Source of the DNA: Bacteroidales bacterium | GTDB taxonomy: Bacteria > Bacteroidota > Bacteroidia > Bacteroidales > UBA932 | Assembly: GCA_017961345.1 (NCBI GenBank) | Contig: JAGCXP010000020.1 | Coordinates: forward strand, 1 to 64,000 | DNA length: 64,000 nt | Reading direction: 5' to 3' | Part shown: one piece after another, positions 1 to 8,044 of the stretch | How positions within the stretch are numbered: position 1 is the stretch's first letter | Layout of the letters: every line of letters starts with the position of its first letter | Program-made: the position numbers and the translations under genes | Notes under the pieces: generated by a model | Seen by the model: the letters and a program-made list of their open reading frames with translations, nothing else | Told to the model about the DNA's origin: nothing | The model's database searches: none

Positions 1-220
1 TCATTGTATAATAATATAAAATTCTAAGCTCAATCTCTGACCTTGTCAATTCCAAAAGAATCAACGCTTCTCGAATTTGTTGAACTCCATCAAAATGAAG
101 TTCTTGGTTCGGTACTTGCTTGTACTTGTCAATACTGATTTTATTCAGTATTTCCCTCAGTCTTGTCAATGATCTTGTAACTTTTTCCGCCTGGGTTTTC
201 CCAAACGGGCTGCAAAGTTA
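1..220 (-). promoter_or_regulatory. rRNA operon promoter and leader (transcribed leftward)
   Basis: Read on the minus strand, this stretch has a -7 element TAACTTTG (213-220) and a TTTG -33 element at 240-243, 19 bases apart. An AT-rich leader follows and ends at base 1 in TACAATGA. In Bacteroidales that sequence directly precedes AGAGTTTGATCC, the start of 16S rRNA, so the 16S gene is expected to begin at or just beyond the left edge. The leader carries three copies of ATTGACAAG (minus strand; plus-strand positions 42-50, 125-133, 162-170) and a perfect 8-bp hairpin (131-138 with 145-152). There is no open reading frame of note. The rrn assignment is inference from promoter, leader style and terminal motif, because the 16S itself is outside the window. 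Confidence 0.75.
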
Positions 221-274
221 AGCAACTTTTTTTATTCTGCAAATTTTTCTATCCATTTTTGAAAAGATTTTTTC

Positions 275-305
275 TTGATAAATCTGGAAAGATTTCCTAA
301 ATTTG
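275..305 (+). promoter_or_regulatory. Promoter of the SDR gene
   Basis: A -7 element TAAATTTG lies at 298-305, with a TTG -33 core at 275-277. It lies back to back with the leftward rRNA promoter and leaves a leader of about 55 bases before the ATG at 366. The stretch 221-365 holds nothing else beyond this and the rRNA -33 element. Confidence 0.6.
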
Positions 306-365
306 TATCCCGGAGCCAAAAATGTCCGGGCACCACATACCGACACACTAATACCATTTTATCTT

Positions 366-1136
366 ATGAAGAATTATTTTGACCTTCGCGGCCAGGTGGC
401 CGTCGTTACCGGCGCTTCCACCGGCCTGGGCCTGCAAATGGCAAAAGCGTTTGCCAATCAAGGTGCCAACCTCGTGCTACTGGCCCGCCGCCAGAACCTG
501 TTGGATGAGAATGCCAAAGCCATTGAGGCGGAGTTCGGCGTGAAGTGCCTGCCGTTTGCCTGCGACATTACGGACTCCGAGCGGGTGAAAGCCGCCGTGG
601 CCGCAACGATGGAGCGTTTCGGTCGGGTGGACATCCTGATGAACAATGCCGGAACCGGCGCCACGGGCCCTGCCGAGACCATCACCGACGAGCAGTTCAA
701 GCACGAGATGGACATCGACCTTTACGGCACGTTCCTTTGCGCCCGCGAGTTCGGCAAGGAGATGATCAAGGCCGGATATGGCCGCGTCATCAACATCGCT
801 TCGATGTATGGCCTGGTGGGCAATATCATTGTCGGTAGCGCGCCCTATCATGCGGCGAAAGGCGGTGTGGTGAACCTCACGCGCGCTCTCGCGGCCGAGT
901 GGGGCAAGTATGGCATTACGGTCAACAGCATCTGTCCGGGCTATTTCTACACGGATCTGACGACCGCCACCCTGGATTCCGATTTCTTCCAGACGCTCGC
1001 CAAGAACAGCATTCCGATGGCGCGCTACGGAAAGGAAGGAGAACTCGATACCTGCGCCCTCTTCCTCGCTTCGCCGCTGAGCACCTACGTCAACGGCCAG
1101 AATATCGCGGTGGACGGCGGTTATACTTGCATCTAG
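366..1136 (+). CDS. SDR-family oxidoreductase (gluconate 5-dehydrogenase-like)
   Basis: Classical short-chain dehydrogenase/reductase of 256 residues, a usual length for the family. It has the nucleotide-binding TGASTGLG motif near residue 15, an NNAG motif near residue 95 and the catalytic YHAAK (Tyr-x3-Lys) near residue 160, preceded by the INIAS strand carrying the catalytic Ser. The PGY(F)xT segment and the C-terminal NGQNIAVDGGY signature are typical of the gluconate 5-dehydrogenase/3-oxoacyl reductase branch. The ATG at 366 was chosen over an in-frame start at 303 because the upstream 21 residues are not SDR-like and begin inside the -7 promoter element. The arginine after the first strand (LLARR) suggests NADP(H) use. 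The substrate cannot be settled from sequence; a sugar-acid ketoreductase is the best guess. The gene is monocistronic and ends in a strong terminator. Confidence 0.85.
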   Translation: MKNYFDLRGQVAVVTGASTGLGLQMAKAFANQGANLVLLARRQNLLDENAKAIEAEFGVKCLPFACDITDSERVKAAVAATMERFGRVDILMNNAGTGATGPAETITDEQFKHEMDIDLYGTFLCAREFGKEMIKAGYGRVINIASMYGLVGNIIVGSAPYHAAKGGVVNLTRALAAEWGKYGITVNSICPGYFYTDLTTATLDSDFFQTLAKNSIPMARYGKEGELDTCALFLASPLSTYVNGQNIAVDGGYTCI

Positions 1137-1176
1137 CGACAAGGCGTCCGGCGCGGAGCCGATCCCTCTAAAATAA

Positions 1177-1205
1177 AAGAACGGGCCTCATCGGGGCCCG
1201 TTCTT
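1177..1205. terminator. Bidirectional rho-independent terminator
   Basis: A perfect 11-bp stem (AAGAACGGGCC at 1177-1187 with its complement at 1195-1205) has a 7-base loop, an A-rich left flank and a T-rich right flank. It sits between the convergent SDR and coiled-coil genes and could serve both. Confidence 0.85.
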
Positions 1206-1238
1206 ATTCTAATCCGCGGCGTAGCGGGGGAATGGCGA

Positions 1239-1835
1239 TTACTTCGTCGCTTTCTCGAGTTTCTTCTTGGCGTTCTTGCTCTCGCGAAGGTTCTTCTTGG
1301 CGGTTTCCAGCTCCTTCTTGGCTTCCTTGATTCTCGCCTCGTTGGCTTTGATATCCTTCTTCTCGTTCTGGATGTCCTTGTTATACCTCTTGATGTCCTT
1401 GTCCACGTCTTTAATCCGCTTCTGGTAGTCCTTTACGCGGCTTTCCGCATCCTTGATTTCGCTTTTGATATCGTTCAGGCGGCTCTTTTCATCGGAATCG
1501 ATTTTCTTGTCGTCTTTCATGCTCTTCTCGGTGGCCTTGTAGGCGTCCTTCAGAGCTTTGACTTCGCTTTGTGCACTCTTGAGCTGCTCCTGCAGGCTCT
1601 TCTTCACCTCTTTGTTCTCTTTGATTTTGTTCTGGGAACGGGAGATATTGTCCTTGCTACGGCTGATTTCCCGCTTGGCCTGGTTTTCTACGTCGTTTTT
1701 ATTTTTCTGGGCGTCCGTGACGGCTTGCTCTTGCTGGGCGATGGTATCGTCGAGAATGTCTTTGGTGTCGTTCTGAGCCTGAGCGGGCACCATCAGCAGC
1801 GCAGCGAGGGCGCTAAGGAGAAAGGTCTTTTTCAT
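1239..1835 (-). CDS. Secreted lysine-rich coiled-coil protein
   Basis: 198 residues with a cleavable signal peptide (MKKTFLLSALAALLMVPAQAQ) followed by an almost uninterrupted, highly charged helix rich in Lys, Glu, Asp and Asn. There are no cysteines, no aromatic core and no recognisable enzymatic motif. Heptad-like spacing of Ile, Val and Leu through residues 25-195 implies a long coiled coil or single alpha-helix in the periplasm. The ATG at 1835 is used because the longer frame to 1913 would run through the promoter and precede the signal peptide with unrelated sequence. The gene is monocistronic, divergent from the small lipoprotein at 1940, with its own -7 element. The function is unknown; a structural periplasmic spacer is only a guess. 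Confidence 0.8.
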   Translation of the reverse strand: MKKTFLLSALAALLMVPAQAQNDTKDILDDTIAQQEQAVTDAQKNKNDVENQAKREISRSKDNISRSQNKIKENKEVKKSLQEQLKSAQSEVKALKDAYKATEKSMKDDKKIDSDEKSRLNDIKSEIKDAESRVKDYQKRIKDVDKDIKRYNKDIQNEKKDIKANEARIKEAKKELETAKKNLRESKNAKKKLEKATK

Positions 1836-1858
1836 AGGTTTATCTGCATAATTTGCTG

Positions 1859-1905
1859 CAAAGATAAATATTTTTGCGGGAATGAAAACAAAATGTGTAT
1901 CTTTG
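1859..1905. promoter_or_regulatory. Divergent promoter pair
   Basis: Two perfect TATCTTTG -7 elements face away from each other: minus strand at 1859-1866 for the coiled-coil gene and plus strand at 1898-1905 for the lipoprotein gene. The -33 regions overlap in the 31 bases between them, so the two genes may be co-regulated. Confidence 0.75.
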
Positions 1906-1939
1906 CTAGACAATAAGATAACACTAAAACGACGATACC

Positions 1940-2182
1940 ATGAAAAAGATTGGGTTGGCTCTGCTTTTCTGTGCCTTCTTGTTTTCGGCCTGTGAGCGGC
2001 TTCCGAAAGTGACGGAAGTGCCCGATTATCTGAAACCGATTGTCAATCCTACCGGCGGTGGGGAATCCGGCGGCGGCGAGAGCGGTGGAGGCGGTGAAGG
2101 CGGCGGTGGCGGCCAGGAGGATACCTCGACCGGCTCCGTGGGCCTGGGCGATGCGCAGTTACCCGTCAATCCGCTCAACTAA
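1940..2182 (+). CDS. Small glycine-rich lipoprotein
   Basis: 80 residues. The N-terminus is a lipoprotein signal with lipobox FSAC (Cys18). About 20 ordinary residues follow, then a low-complexity Gly/Ser/Glu tract (about residues 35-60) made of GGGES-like repeats, and a short C-terminal tail. The mature protein is too small for an enzyme; it looks like a lipid-anchored flexible linker or surface peptide. It has its own promoter (1898-1905) and is followed by tRNA-Ala. No family is recognised. The tract is repetitive at the DNA level and may vary in length between strains. Confidence 0.75.
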   Translation: MKKIGLALLFCAFLFSACERLPKVTEVPDYLKPIVNPTGGGESGGGESGGGGEGGGGGQEDTSTGSVGLGDAQLPVNPLN

Positions 2183-2218
2183 GCGCTTTCTAACTCAGCG
2201 ACGGCTTCGGTGGCTCAT

Positions 2219-2249
2219 TTTGAAAATTCAAAAGTGTTTGCTACCTTTG
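2219..2249 (+). promoter_or_regulatory. tRNA-Ala promoter
   Basis: Perfect -7 element TACCTTTG at 2242-2249 with a TTG -33 core at 2219-2221. The tRNA starts 11 bases after the -7 element. Confidence 0.8.
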
Positions 2250-2260
2250 CAGCCGCTTTT

Positions 2261-2333
2261 GGGGTATTAGCTCAGTTGGTAGAGCGCCAGGTTCGCAATC
2301 TGGAGGTCAGGGGTTCGACCCCCCTATGCTCCA
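2261..2333 (+). tRNA. tRNA-Ala (anticodon CGC)
   Basis: 73-base cloverleaf. The acceptor stem GGGGTAT pairs with ATGCTCC and includes the G3:U70 wobble that is the alanine identity element. The anticodon stem CCAGG/TCTGG encloses the loop TTCGCAA, giving anticodon CGC. The T loop is GGTTCGA and the discriminator base is A. The 3' CCA is not encoded. Confidence 0.97.
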
Positions 2334-2361
2334 CAGATATCGCTGTCAAATCGGCGTATTG

Positions 2362-2387
2362 CGGAGATTGTGACAAATCTCCGTTTT
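2362..2387 (+). terminator. Weak terminator after tRNA-Ala
   Basis: An 8-bp stem CGGAGATT/AATCTCCG (2362-2369 with 2376-2383) has a 6-base loop and is followed by TTTT. It lies between the tRNA and the efflux operon. Confidence 0.5.
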
Positions 2388-2409
2388 AGTTTATGCAAAC
2401 CGCACAACC

Positions 2410-3510
2410 ATGAAAAGAAGTTCCCGTTTTCCCGTGGCGCTGCTGGTCGCAGCCTGCGCATTTTCTTCCTGCAAACTGGATTTGCCCAAAGAGGAACAGA
2501 CCTCCTTCGAGACCCTGACGATAGAAAAACAGGACATCGTCATTCCCGTCAAATTCAGCGCAAAACTGAAAGGACATTCGGATGTCACCATCTCTCCGCA
2601 GGTCAGCGGACAGCTTTTGCGCATCGCCGTCAGCGAGGGTCAGCAAGTCCGCCAAGGAACGGTTCTCTTCCAGATCGATTCGCGCAATGCCCAGCTGGAC
2701 CTCGAGGCCGCCCAGGCCAACCTGTTTGCCGCCCAGGCCCAGGAGAACAGCGCGAAGATGGAATATGAGTCCAACCGGAACCTGTTCGACAAGAATATCG
2801 TCAGCCGCCACATGCTGGAAAACTCCGAGAATAGTTACAAGCAGGCCCAGGCTGCCGTCAAGCAGGCGGAGGCGGCGTTGAGCCGGGCGAAGGTCAACCT
2901 CGGTTTCTGTACCATCACCTCGCCCGTGGCCGGCGTCATCGGTGAGATTCCCGTGTTTGCCGGCGACCAGGTCTCGCCTGGCACCCGTCTTACGATGGTC
3001 AGCGGCAATTCGGTGATGCACGCCATTTTCTCTTTGCCGGAAGCGGAACTGGAAGCGGCTTATGCCAATGGTTTCAAAGGTAAGCTGGATGATGCCCTGA
3101 AGCTGTTCCCGGACGTCACGTTCGTGATGAAGAACGGCACCGAATATCCCCACAAGGGCCGCATCGTGAGCGTTACCGGCGTGGTGAACGCCGCCACCGG
3201 AACCATCCAGTGCAAGGCCGCTTTCCCCAATCCGGACGGAATCCTCTACAGCGGTATCCAGGGAAGCATCGTCTTCCCGGCCGATGAAAAGGGTGTCATC
3301 CTGATTCCCCAGAATGCCCTCGTGCGTCTGCAGGACAAATCGCTGGTGTACAAGGTTCAGCCCGACAGCACCGCCGCCGCCGTCGTCGTCACGACCCAAT
3401 CTTCCGGCAGCGGCCAGGACATCATCGTCCGCACCGGGCTCCAGGAGGGTGACGTAATCGTGACCGAGGGAGCCAATAACGTACAGGAAGGACAGCGAGT
3501 ACTCTTCTGA
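2410..3510 (+). CDS. RND efflux periplasmic adaptor (AcrA/MexA family)
   Basis: 366-residue membrane fusion protein that links an inner-membrane RND pump to an outer-membrane channel. It has a lipoprotein signal (lipobox FSSC, Cys21), a lipoyl-like beta domain (about 50-95, VSGQLLRIAVSEGQQVRQG), an alpha-helical hairpin rich in Ala/Gln (about 95-165), the second lipoyl half (about 170-200, ITSPVAGVIGEIPVFAGDQV), and beta-barrel and membrane-proximal domains to the end. Length and order are standard. The stop codon is 2 bases before the permease start, so this is the first gene of a pump operon. No clean TAnnTTTG element was found directly upstream. The pump substrate cannot be read from the sequence. 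Confidence 0.93.
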   Translation: MKRSSRFPVALLVAACAFSSCKLDLPKEEQTSFETLTIEKQDIVIPVKFSAKLKGHSDVTISPQVSGQLLRIAVSEGQQVRQGTVLFQIDSRNAQLDLEAAQANLFAAQAQENSAKMEYESNRNLFDKNIVSRHMLENSENSYKQAQAAVKQAEAALSRAKVNLGFCTITSPVAGVIGEIPVFAGDQVSPGTRLTMVSGNSVMHAIFSLPEAELEAAYANGFKGKLDDALKLFPDVTFVMKNGTEYPHKGRIVSVTGVVNAATGTIQCKAAFPNPDGILYSGIQGSIVFPADEKGVILIPQNALVRLQDKSLVYKVQPDSTAAAVVVTTQSSGSGQDIIVRTGLQEGDVIVTEGANNVQEGQRVLF

Positions 3511-3512
3511 TT

Positions 3513-6500
3513 ATGAAAGGAAGCTTCTTTGTCAAAAGATATGTGATGGCCTGCGCCATCTCTATCGTCATCGCCTTTGTCGGATTCATCGCCATTGTCG
3601 GACTGCCCGTCGAGCAGTATCCCGATATCGCCCCTCCGACCGTCCGTGTCTCGACCAATTATACCGGAGCCGACGCCGGCACCATCATGAAGGCGGTGAT
3701 CCAGCCGCTCGAAGAGAACATCAACGGCGTGCCGGGTATGACCTACATTACGAGCAGCGCCTCTTCCTCGGGCGAAGTCTCCATCGTCGTCTATTTCAAA
3801 CAGGGGCTCGACCCCGACCTGGCCGCCGTCAACGTCCAGAACCGTGTCAGCCGGGCGACGGCCCTGCTGCCGGCCGAAGTGGCGAAGGTGGGTGTCCAGG
3901 TGCAGAAACAGCAGAACAACATCCTCCACATCGGCGCGCTGAAGAGCAAGGACGGCAAGTATGATGAAAACTTCATCTCCAACTACATCGACATCAACGT
4001 CAAGCCGCGCCTGATGCGTATCTCCGGCGTGGGCGACGTGATGGCCCTGGGAAACACCTACGCCCTGCGTATCTGGCTCAAACCCGACGTGATGGCCCAG
4101 TACGGGCTCGAACCCAACGACGTGTTCGCGGCCATCGGCGGGCAGAGTTTCGTGACGGCGACGGGTTCGCTCGGCGAGCAGTCCGAGAACGCCTATCAGT
4201 ACTCGATGGAATACAAGGGTACGCTCCAGACGGTGGAGGAATTCAACGACATCGTCCTGCGCTCGGGCGACGGCGGCCATCTGATGCGTCTGAGCGACGT
4301 TGCCGACGTGGAAATCGGTGCGGTGAGCTACAACTTCACTTCCGATATCGACGGGATGCCCGGTGCCATCTACATGGTGTTCCAGGCCCCCGGCGCCAAT
4401 GCGACCGAGGTGAACGCCCGCATCCACAAACTGTATGAAGACCTCAAGCCGACGATGCCCGCGGGGCTGGAGTTCGAGATCCTGCAGACCTCCGACGACT
4501 TCCTCTTCGCGGCCATTCACAATGTGGTGGAGACGCTCATCATCGCCATCATCCTGGTGATCCTCGTGGTCTATTTCTTCCTTCAGAACTTCAAGGCCAC
4601 GGTCATTCCGTCCATCAGTATCATCGTTTCGCTTCTGGGTACCTTCGCCATCGTTCAGCTGGCAGGTTTCTCACTGAACATCCTGACGCTGTTCGCGCTG
4701 GTGCTGGCCATCGGTACGGTGGTCGATGACGCCATCGTCGTGGTGGAAGCGGTGATGGCCAAGATGGAATCCGGCATCCAGGATGCCCGACAGGCCACCG
4801 GCGAAGCGATGAGCGAGGTGACGGTGGCCGTCATCTCCTGTACGCTGGTGTTTATGGCCGTGTTCATCCCCGTGGCGTTCATGCCGGGCACCTCCGGCAG
4901 TTTCTTCCTCCAGTTCGGCGTCACGCTGGCCTCTTCCGTCGGTCTCTCCTGCATCTCGGCTTTGACGCTGTGTCCCGCACTCTGCGCCCTGATGCTGAAG
5001 GTCTCGGAGGAAAAATCGGAGCGCAAGAGCCTGGGATACTATGTCCGGAAGGCCTACACGGTCAGTTACAATGCCATTCTCGGAAAATACAAGAACGGCG
5101 TATCCAAATTCATCAAACGCCCGCACGTTTCCTGGATCCTGCTGGCCCTCGCCGCCGTCCTGCTGGTTGTCTTTATGAGAGGACTGCCGGGCGGTCTGGT
5201 CCCGCAGGAGGATCAGGGCGTGTTCTTCGCCGAAGTGCGCGCGCCGGAAGGATGTACGCTGCACGAGACCCAGGAGATTGTCCGCCGCCTCGAGGAGAAG
5301 GTCAGGCAGATTCCGGAGATGGACAATTATGCGGTGGTCAGCGGCTACGGAATGATGGCCGGCCGCTCCGGCAGCAGCTACGCCACGATTATCGTCCGTC
5401 TGAAGAACTGGGACGACCGTCCCGGTATGAATCACGACATCGTGCTGGTCTATGCCCGCTTCGCGGCCGCCTGCAGCAGCATCAAGAACGCACAGGTCAT
5501 CCCCTTCCAGATGCCCCAGGTGCCCGGTTACGGCAGCAACAACTGCGTCAATCTGGTGCTCGAGGATCTGAACGAACGGCCGATGTCGGAATTCAACGAG
5601 GACGCCAACCGCTTCCTTGCGAAACTCGGTCAGCGTCCCGAAATCATGATGGCGATGAGCACCTATTCGGAGCGTTTCCCGAAATACCAGGTCAGCGTCG
5701 ACGCGCCCCAATGCGACCGGGCCGGTGTCTCGCCGGCGACCGTCCTTGAGACCCTGGGCGCCTTCTGCGGCGGTGCGTACATCGGTAATTTCAACCAGTT
5801 CGGCAAGGTGTACCGCATCATGGCCAACGCCGCGCCGGAATACCGTCTCGACCCGTCTTCGCTTAACAACATGTTCGTGAAGGTGCACGGCGGCAAGATG
5901 GCCCCCCTGTCCGAGTTCGTGAACCTGAAGGAAATCGTCGGTTCGGCGTCCGTGGAACACTTCAACCTCTATCCGAGCATCACCTGTGGCGTGATGGCTG
6001 CCGGCGGCTATTCGGAAGGTGACGCCCACAAGGCCATCGCGGAGGTGTTCAAGGCCACGATGCCCCGCGGTTACAGTTATGAGTACAGCGGTATGTCCCG
6101 CGAAATGGAAGAGACTTCCGGCAGCAATGCCACGGCCATGATCTATCTGATCTGCGCCATTCTCATCTACCTGATTCTGGCATCCCTCTACAACTCCTGG
6201 TTCACCCCCTGGGCGGTTTTGCTGTCCGTTCCCTTCGGTCTGATGGGCTCGTTCGGCATTACCTATCTGGCGGCGCAGTTCCAGCTGCCCGGAATGGAGA
6301 ACAACATCTATCTGCAGACGGGCGTCATCATGCTGATCGGCCTGCTGGCCAAGACGGCCATCCTGATTACCGAGTTCGCTTCCGAGCGGCGCGCGCAGGG
6401 TATGTCCATTCCCGAGGCGGCCTTCGCGGCCTGTCAGGAGCGCCTGCGCCCGATCCTGATGACCGTCGTCACGATGATAGCGGGTATGATTCCGCTGATC

Positions 6501-6665
6501 GTTTCCGGCGGCGCGGGTGCCAACGGCAACCGGGTGCTCGCCCTCGGCGTGACGGCCGGTATGGCGGTGGGTACGCTGGCCCTGTTGTTTGTCGTCCCTG
6601 CCTTCTTCATCATTTTCCAAAAGCTGCACGAGCGTTTCCAGGGAAAAGAAACCAAAGAGAAATGA
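3513..6665 (+). CDS. RND multidrug efflux permease (AcrB/MexB family, HAE1)
   Basis: 1050-residue inner-membrane proton/drug antiporter of normal HAE1 length. The N-terminus MKGSFFVKRYVMACAIS fits the first membrane helix, followed by the porter domain (VEQYPDIAPPTVRVSTNYTGA). Membrane helices cluster near residues 335-500 and 865-1035. The paired proton-relay aspartates of TM4 are present (Asp405-Asp406 in GTVVDDAIVVVEAV). The second half repeats the fold and contains the QTGVIMLIGLLAKTAILI segment with the TM10 lysine. It is translationally coupled to the outer-membrane factor by a 4-base ATGA overlap. Substrates are probably amphiphilic compounds (drugs, bile salts) by family analogy, but co-transcription with surface genes downstream raises the possibility of a dedicated substrate. 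Confidence 0.96.
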   Translation: MKGSFFVKRYVMACAISIVIAFVGFIAIVGLPVEQYPDIAPPTVRVSTNYTGADAGTIMKAVIQPLEENINGVPGMTYITSSASSSGEVSIVVYFKQGLDPDLAAVNVQNRVSRATALLPAEVAKVGVQVQKQQNNILHIGALKSKDGKYDENFISNYIDINVKPRLMRISGVGDVMALGNTYALRIWLKPDVMAQYGLEPNDVFAAIGGQSFVTATGSLGEQSENAYQYSMEYKGTLQTVEEFNDIVLRSGDGGHLMRLSDVADVEIGAVSYNFTSDIDGMPGAIYMVFQAPGANATEVNARIHKLYEDLKPTMPAGLEFEILQTSDDFLFAAIHNVVETLIIAIILVILVVYFFLQNFKATVIPSISIIVSLLGTFAIVQLAGFSLNILTLFALVLAIGTVVDDAIVVVEAVMAKMESGIQDARQATGEAMSEVTVAVISCTLVFMAVFIPVAFMPGTSGSFFLQFGVTLASSVGLSCISALTLCPALCALMLKVSEEKSERKSLGYYVRKAYTVSYNAILGKYKNGVSKFIKRPHVSWILLALAAVLLVVFMRGLPGGLVPQEDQGVFFAEVRAPEGCTLHETQEIVRRLEEKVRQIPEMDNYAVVSGYGMMAGRSGSSYATIIVRLKNWDDRPGMNHDIVLVYARFAAACSSIKNAQVIPFQMPQVPGYGSNNCVNLVLEDLNERPMSEFNEDANRFLAKLGQRPEIMMAMSTYSERFPKYQVSVDAPQCDRAGVSPATVLETLGAFCGGAYIGNFNQFGKVYRIMANAAPEYRLDPSSLNNMFVKVHGGKMAPLSEFVNLKEIVGSASVEHFNLYPSITCGVMAAGGYSEGDAHKAIAEVFKATMPRGYSYEYSGMSREMEETSGSNATAMIYLICAILIYLILASLYNSWFTPWAVLLSVPFGLMGSFGITYLAAQFQLPGMENNIYLQTGVIMLIGLLAKTAILITEFASERRAQGMSIPEAAFAACQERLRPILMTVVTMIAGMIPLIVSGGAGANGNRVLALGVTAGMAVGTLALLFVVPAFFIIFQKLHERFQGKETKEK

Positions 6666-8038
6666 CGATTATGAAGACCAAAGGAATCCTTGCGCTCGCA
6701 CTCCTGGGCATTCTGCTTTCGGGTTGCAGCATCTATAAGAAATATGAGTCCAAAGCCTCCGTTCCGGACGACGCCTTCGGGGTCGGAGTGAGTTCTTCCG
6801 AGGACGGTTCCATCGCGGAAATGTCCTGGCGCGAATTCTTCAAGGATCCCGTGCTGCAGGAACTCATCGACTCGGTGCTTGCCCGCAACACCGACCTCAA
6901 CTCCGCCCGCCTCGCCGTCGAAAAATCGGAAGCGGCCCTCACGGCGGCCAAACTGGGTTACCTGCCCTCGCTGGGACTCTCGCCGCAGGTCGGGGTCGGC
7001 AGTTTCCAAGGCAGCGAAGCCGCGCTCACCTACAGTCTGCCCCTGCAGCTTTCCTGGGACATCGATCTCTTCGGCCGAAACACCACCAAGAAACGCAAGG
7101 CGGAAGTGCTGCTGAAAGAGGCGAAAATCCGGGAGGAGGGCGTTCGCGCCAACCTGATCAGCACGGTGGCCCAGCAGTACCTTCTCCTGCTGGTGCTCGA
7201 CTGCCAGCTGGAAATCCTGACGGTGACGGACAGCCTGAGAAGCGCCTCGCTGGAGTCGCAGCGGGCGATGTGGGAGAACGGGAAAATCTACTCTCCCGCC
7301 GTCAACCAGATGGAGTCTTCGTATCTGGGCGTGAAGAGCCAGATTGCAGACGTGCGCCGCCGCATTCTCGGTACGGAGAATGCCATCTGCCGCCTGCTCG
7401 CCGTCTCTCCCCGGACCGTCAAGCGAAACGGCTGGGGCGATTTCTCCCTTCCCGAGTGTATCGGCATCGGCGTTCCCGCCTCCCTGCTGCAATACCGTCC
7501 GGACGTCCGGCTCGCGGATCTCGCCATGGCGGAAGCCTACTATGACACCCAGGCCGCCCGTCAGGCCTTCTATCCCGACCTCACGCTTTCCGGTCTGGTC
7601 GGCTGGGCCAACAACGCCGGTTCGGTCATCGTCAATCCCGGAGCCCTGCTTCTCAACGCCCTGGGCCAGCTCACCCAGCCGGTCTTTGCCCGCGGCAAAC
7701 TCATAGCGAACAAGAAGATCGCCCAGCTGACGGAAAAGGACATCCAGCAGAAATATGTACAGACCGTCATCAATGCCGGCAACCAGGTCAACGAAGCCCT
7801 GGCCGACTGTCAGCTTGCCCTCGAAAAACACGAATACTTCCACCGCCAGGTGGAGGTGTTGCAGGATGCTTATACGGGGACGACCCAGCTGATGGAAAGC
7901 GCCAAAGCCAGTTACCTGGAGGTGCTGACCGCCCAGGAATCCCTTCTGAGCGCCCAGCTGAACGAAGCGATGAACATGTACCACGGCGCACAGGCCGTCA
8001 TTGCGCTCTATATCGCACTCGGAGGATCCACGAAGTAG
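6662..8038 (+). CDS. Outer-membrane efflux channel lipoprotein (TolC/OprM, NodT type)
   Basis: 458 residues with a lipoprotein signal (lipobox LLSGC, Cys22; a second in-frame ATG lies 9 bases downstream at 6671). Two outer-membrane efflux repeats follow (about 60-240 and 265-450), each with long Ala/Gln/Leu-rich helices that would form the periplasmic tunnel. The NodT hallmarks are seen: W-R-E-F-F-K-D-P near the N-terminus, SWDIDLFGR around residue 140 and YRPDVRLADLAMAEA near residue 280. It completes the tripartite pump with the two genes before it. The TonB receptor gene begins only 6 bases after its stop codon, so the transcript very likely continues. Confidence 0.93.
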   Translation: MTIMKTKGILALALLGILLSGCSIYKKYESKASVPDDAFGVGVSSSEDGSIAEMSWREFFKDPVLQELIDSVLARNTDLNSARLAVEKSEAALTAAKLGYLPSLGLSPQVGVGSFQGSEAALTYSLPLQLSWDIDLFGRNTTKKRKAEVLLKEAKIREEGVRANLISTVAQQYLLLLVLDCQLEILTVTDSLRSASLESQRAMWENGKIYSPAVNQMESSYLGVKSQIADVRRRILGTENAICRLLAVSPRTVKRNGWGDFSLPECIGIGVPASLLQYRPDVRLADLAMAEAYYDTQAARQAFYPDLTLSGLVGWANNAGSVIVNPGALLLNALGQLTQPVFARGKLIANKKIAQLTEKDIQQKYVQTVINAGNQVNEALADCQLALEKHEYFHRQVEVLQDAYTGTTQLMESAKASYLEVLTAQESLLSAQLNEAMNMYHGAQAVIALYIALGGSTK

Positions 8039-8044
8039 AAAAGA

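Noticed and set aside
477..1142. Long minus-strand open frame opposite the SDR gene
   Set aside because: It mirrors the coding strand of a clear dehydrogenase, has no family motifs and no promoter; such shadow frames are common at this GC content.
2041..2125. Glycine-coding repeat as a tandem-repeat or CRISPR-like array
   Set aside because: It is a short in-frame low-complexity tract of a small lipoprotein, with no regular spacer-repeat structure. No CRISPR array was seen anywhere in the window.
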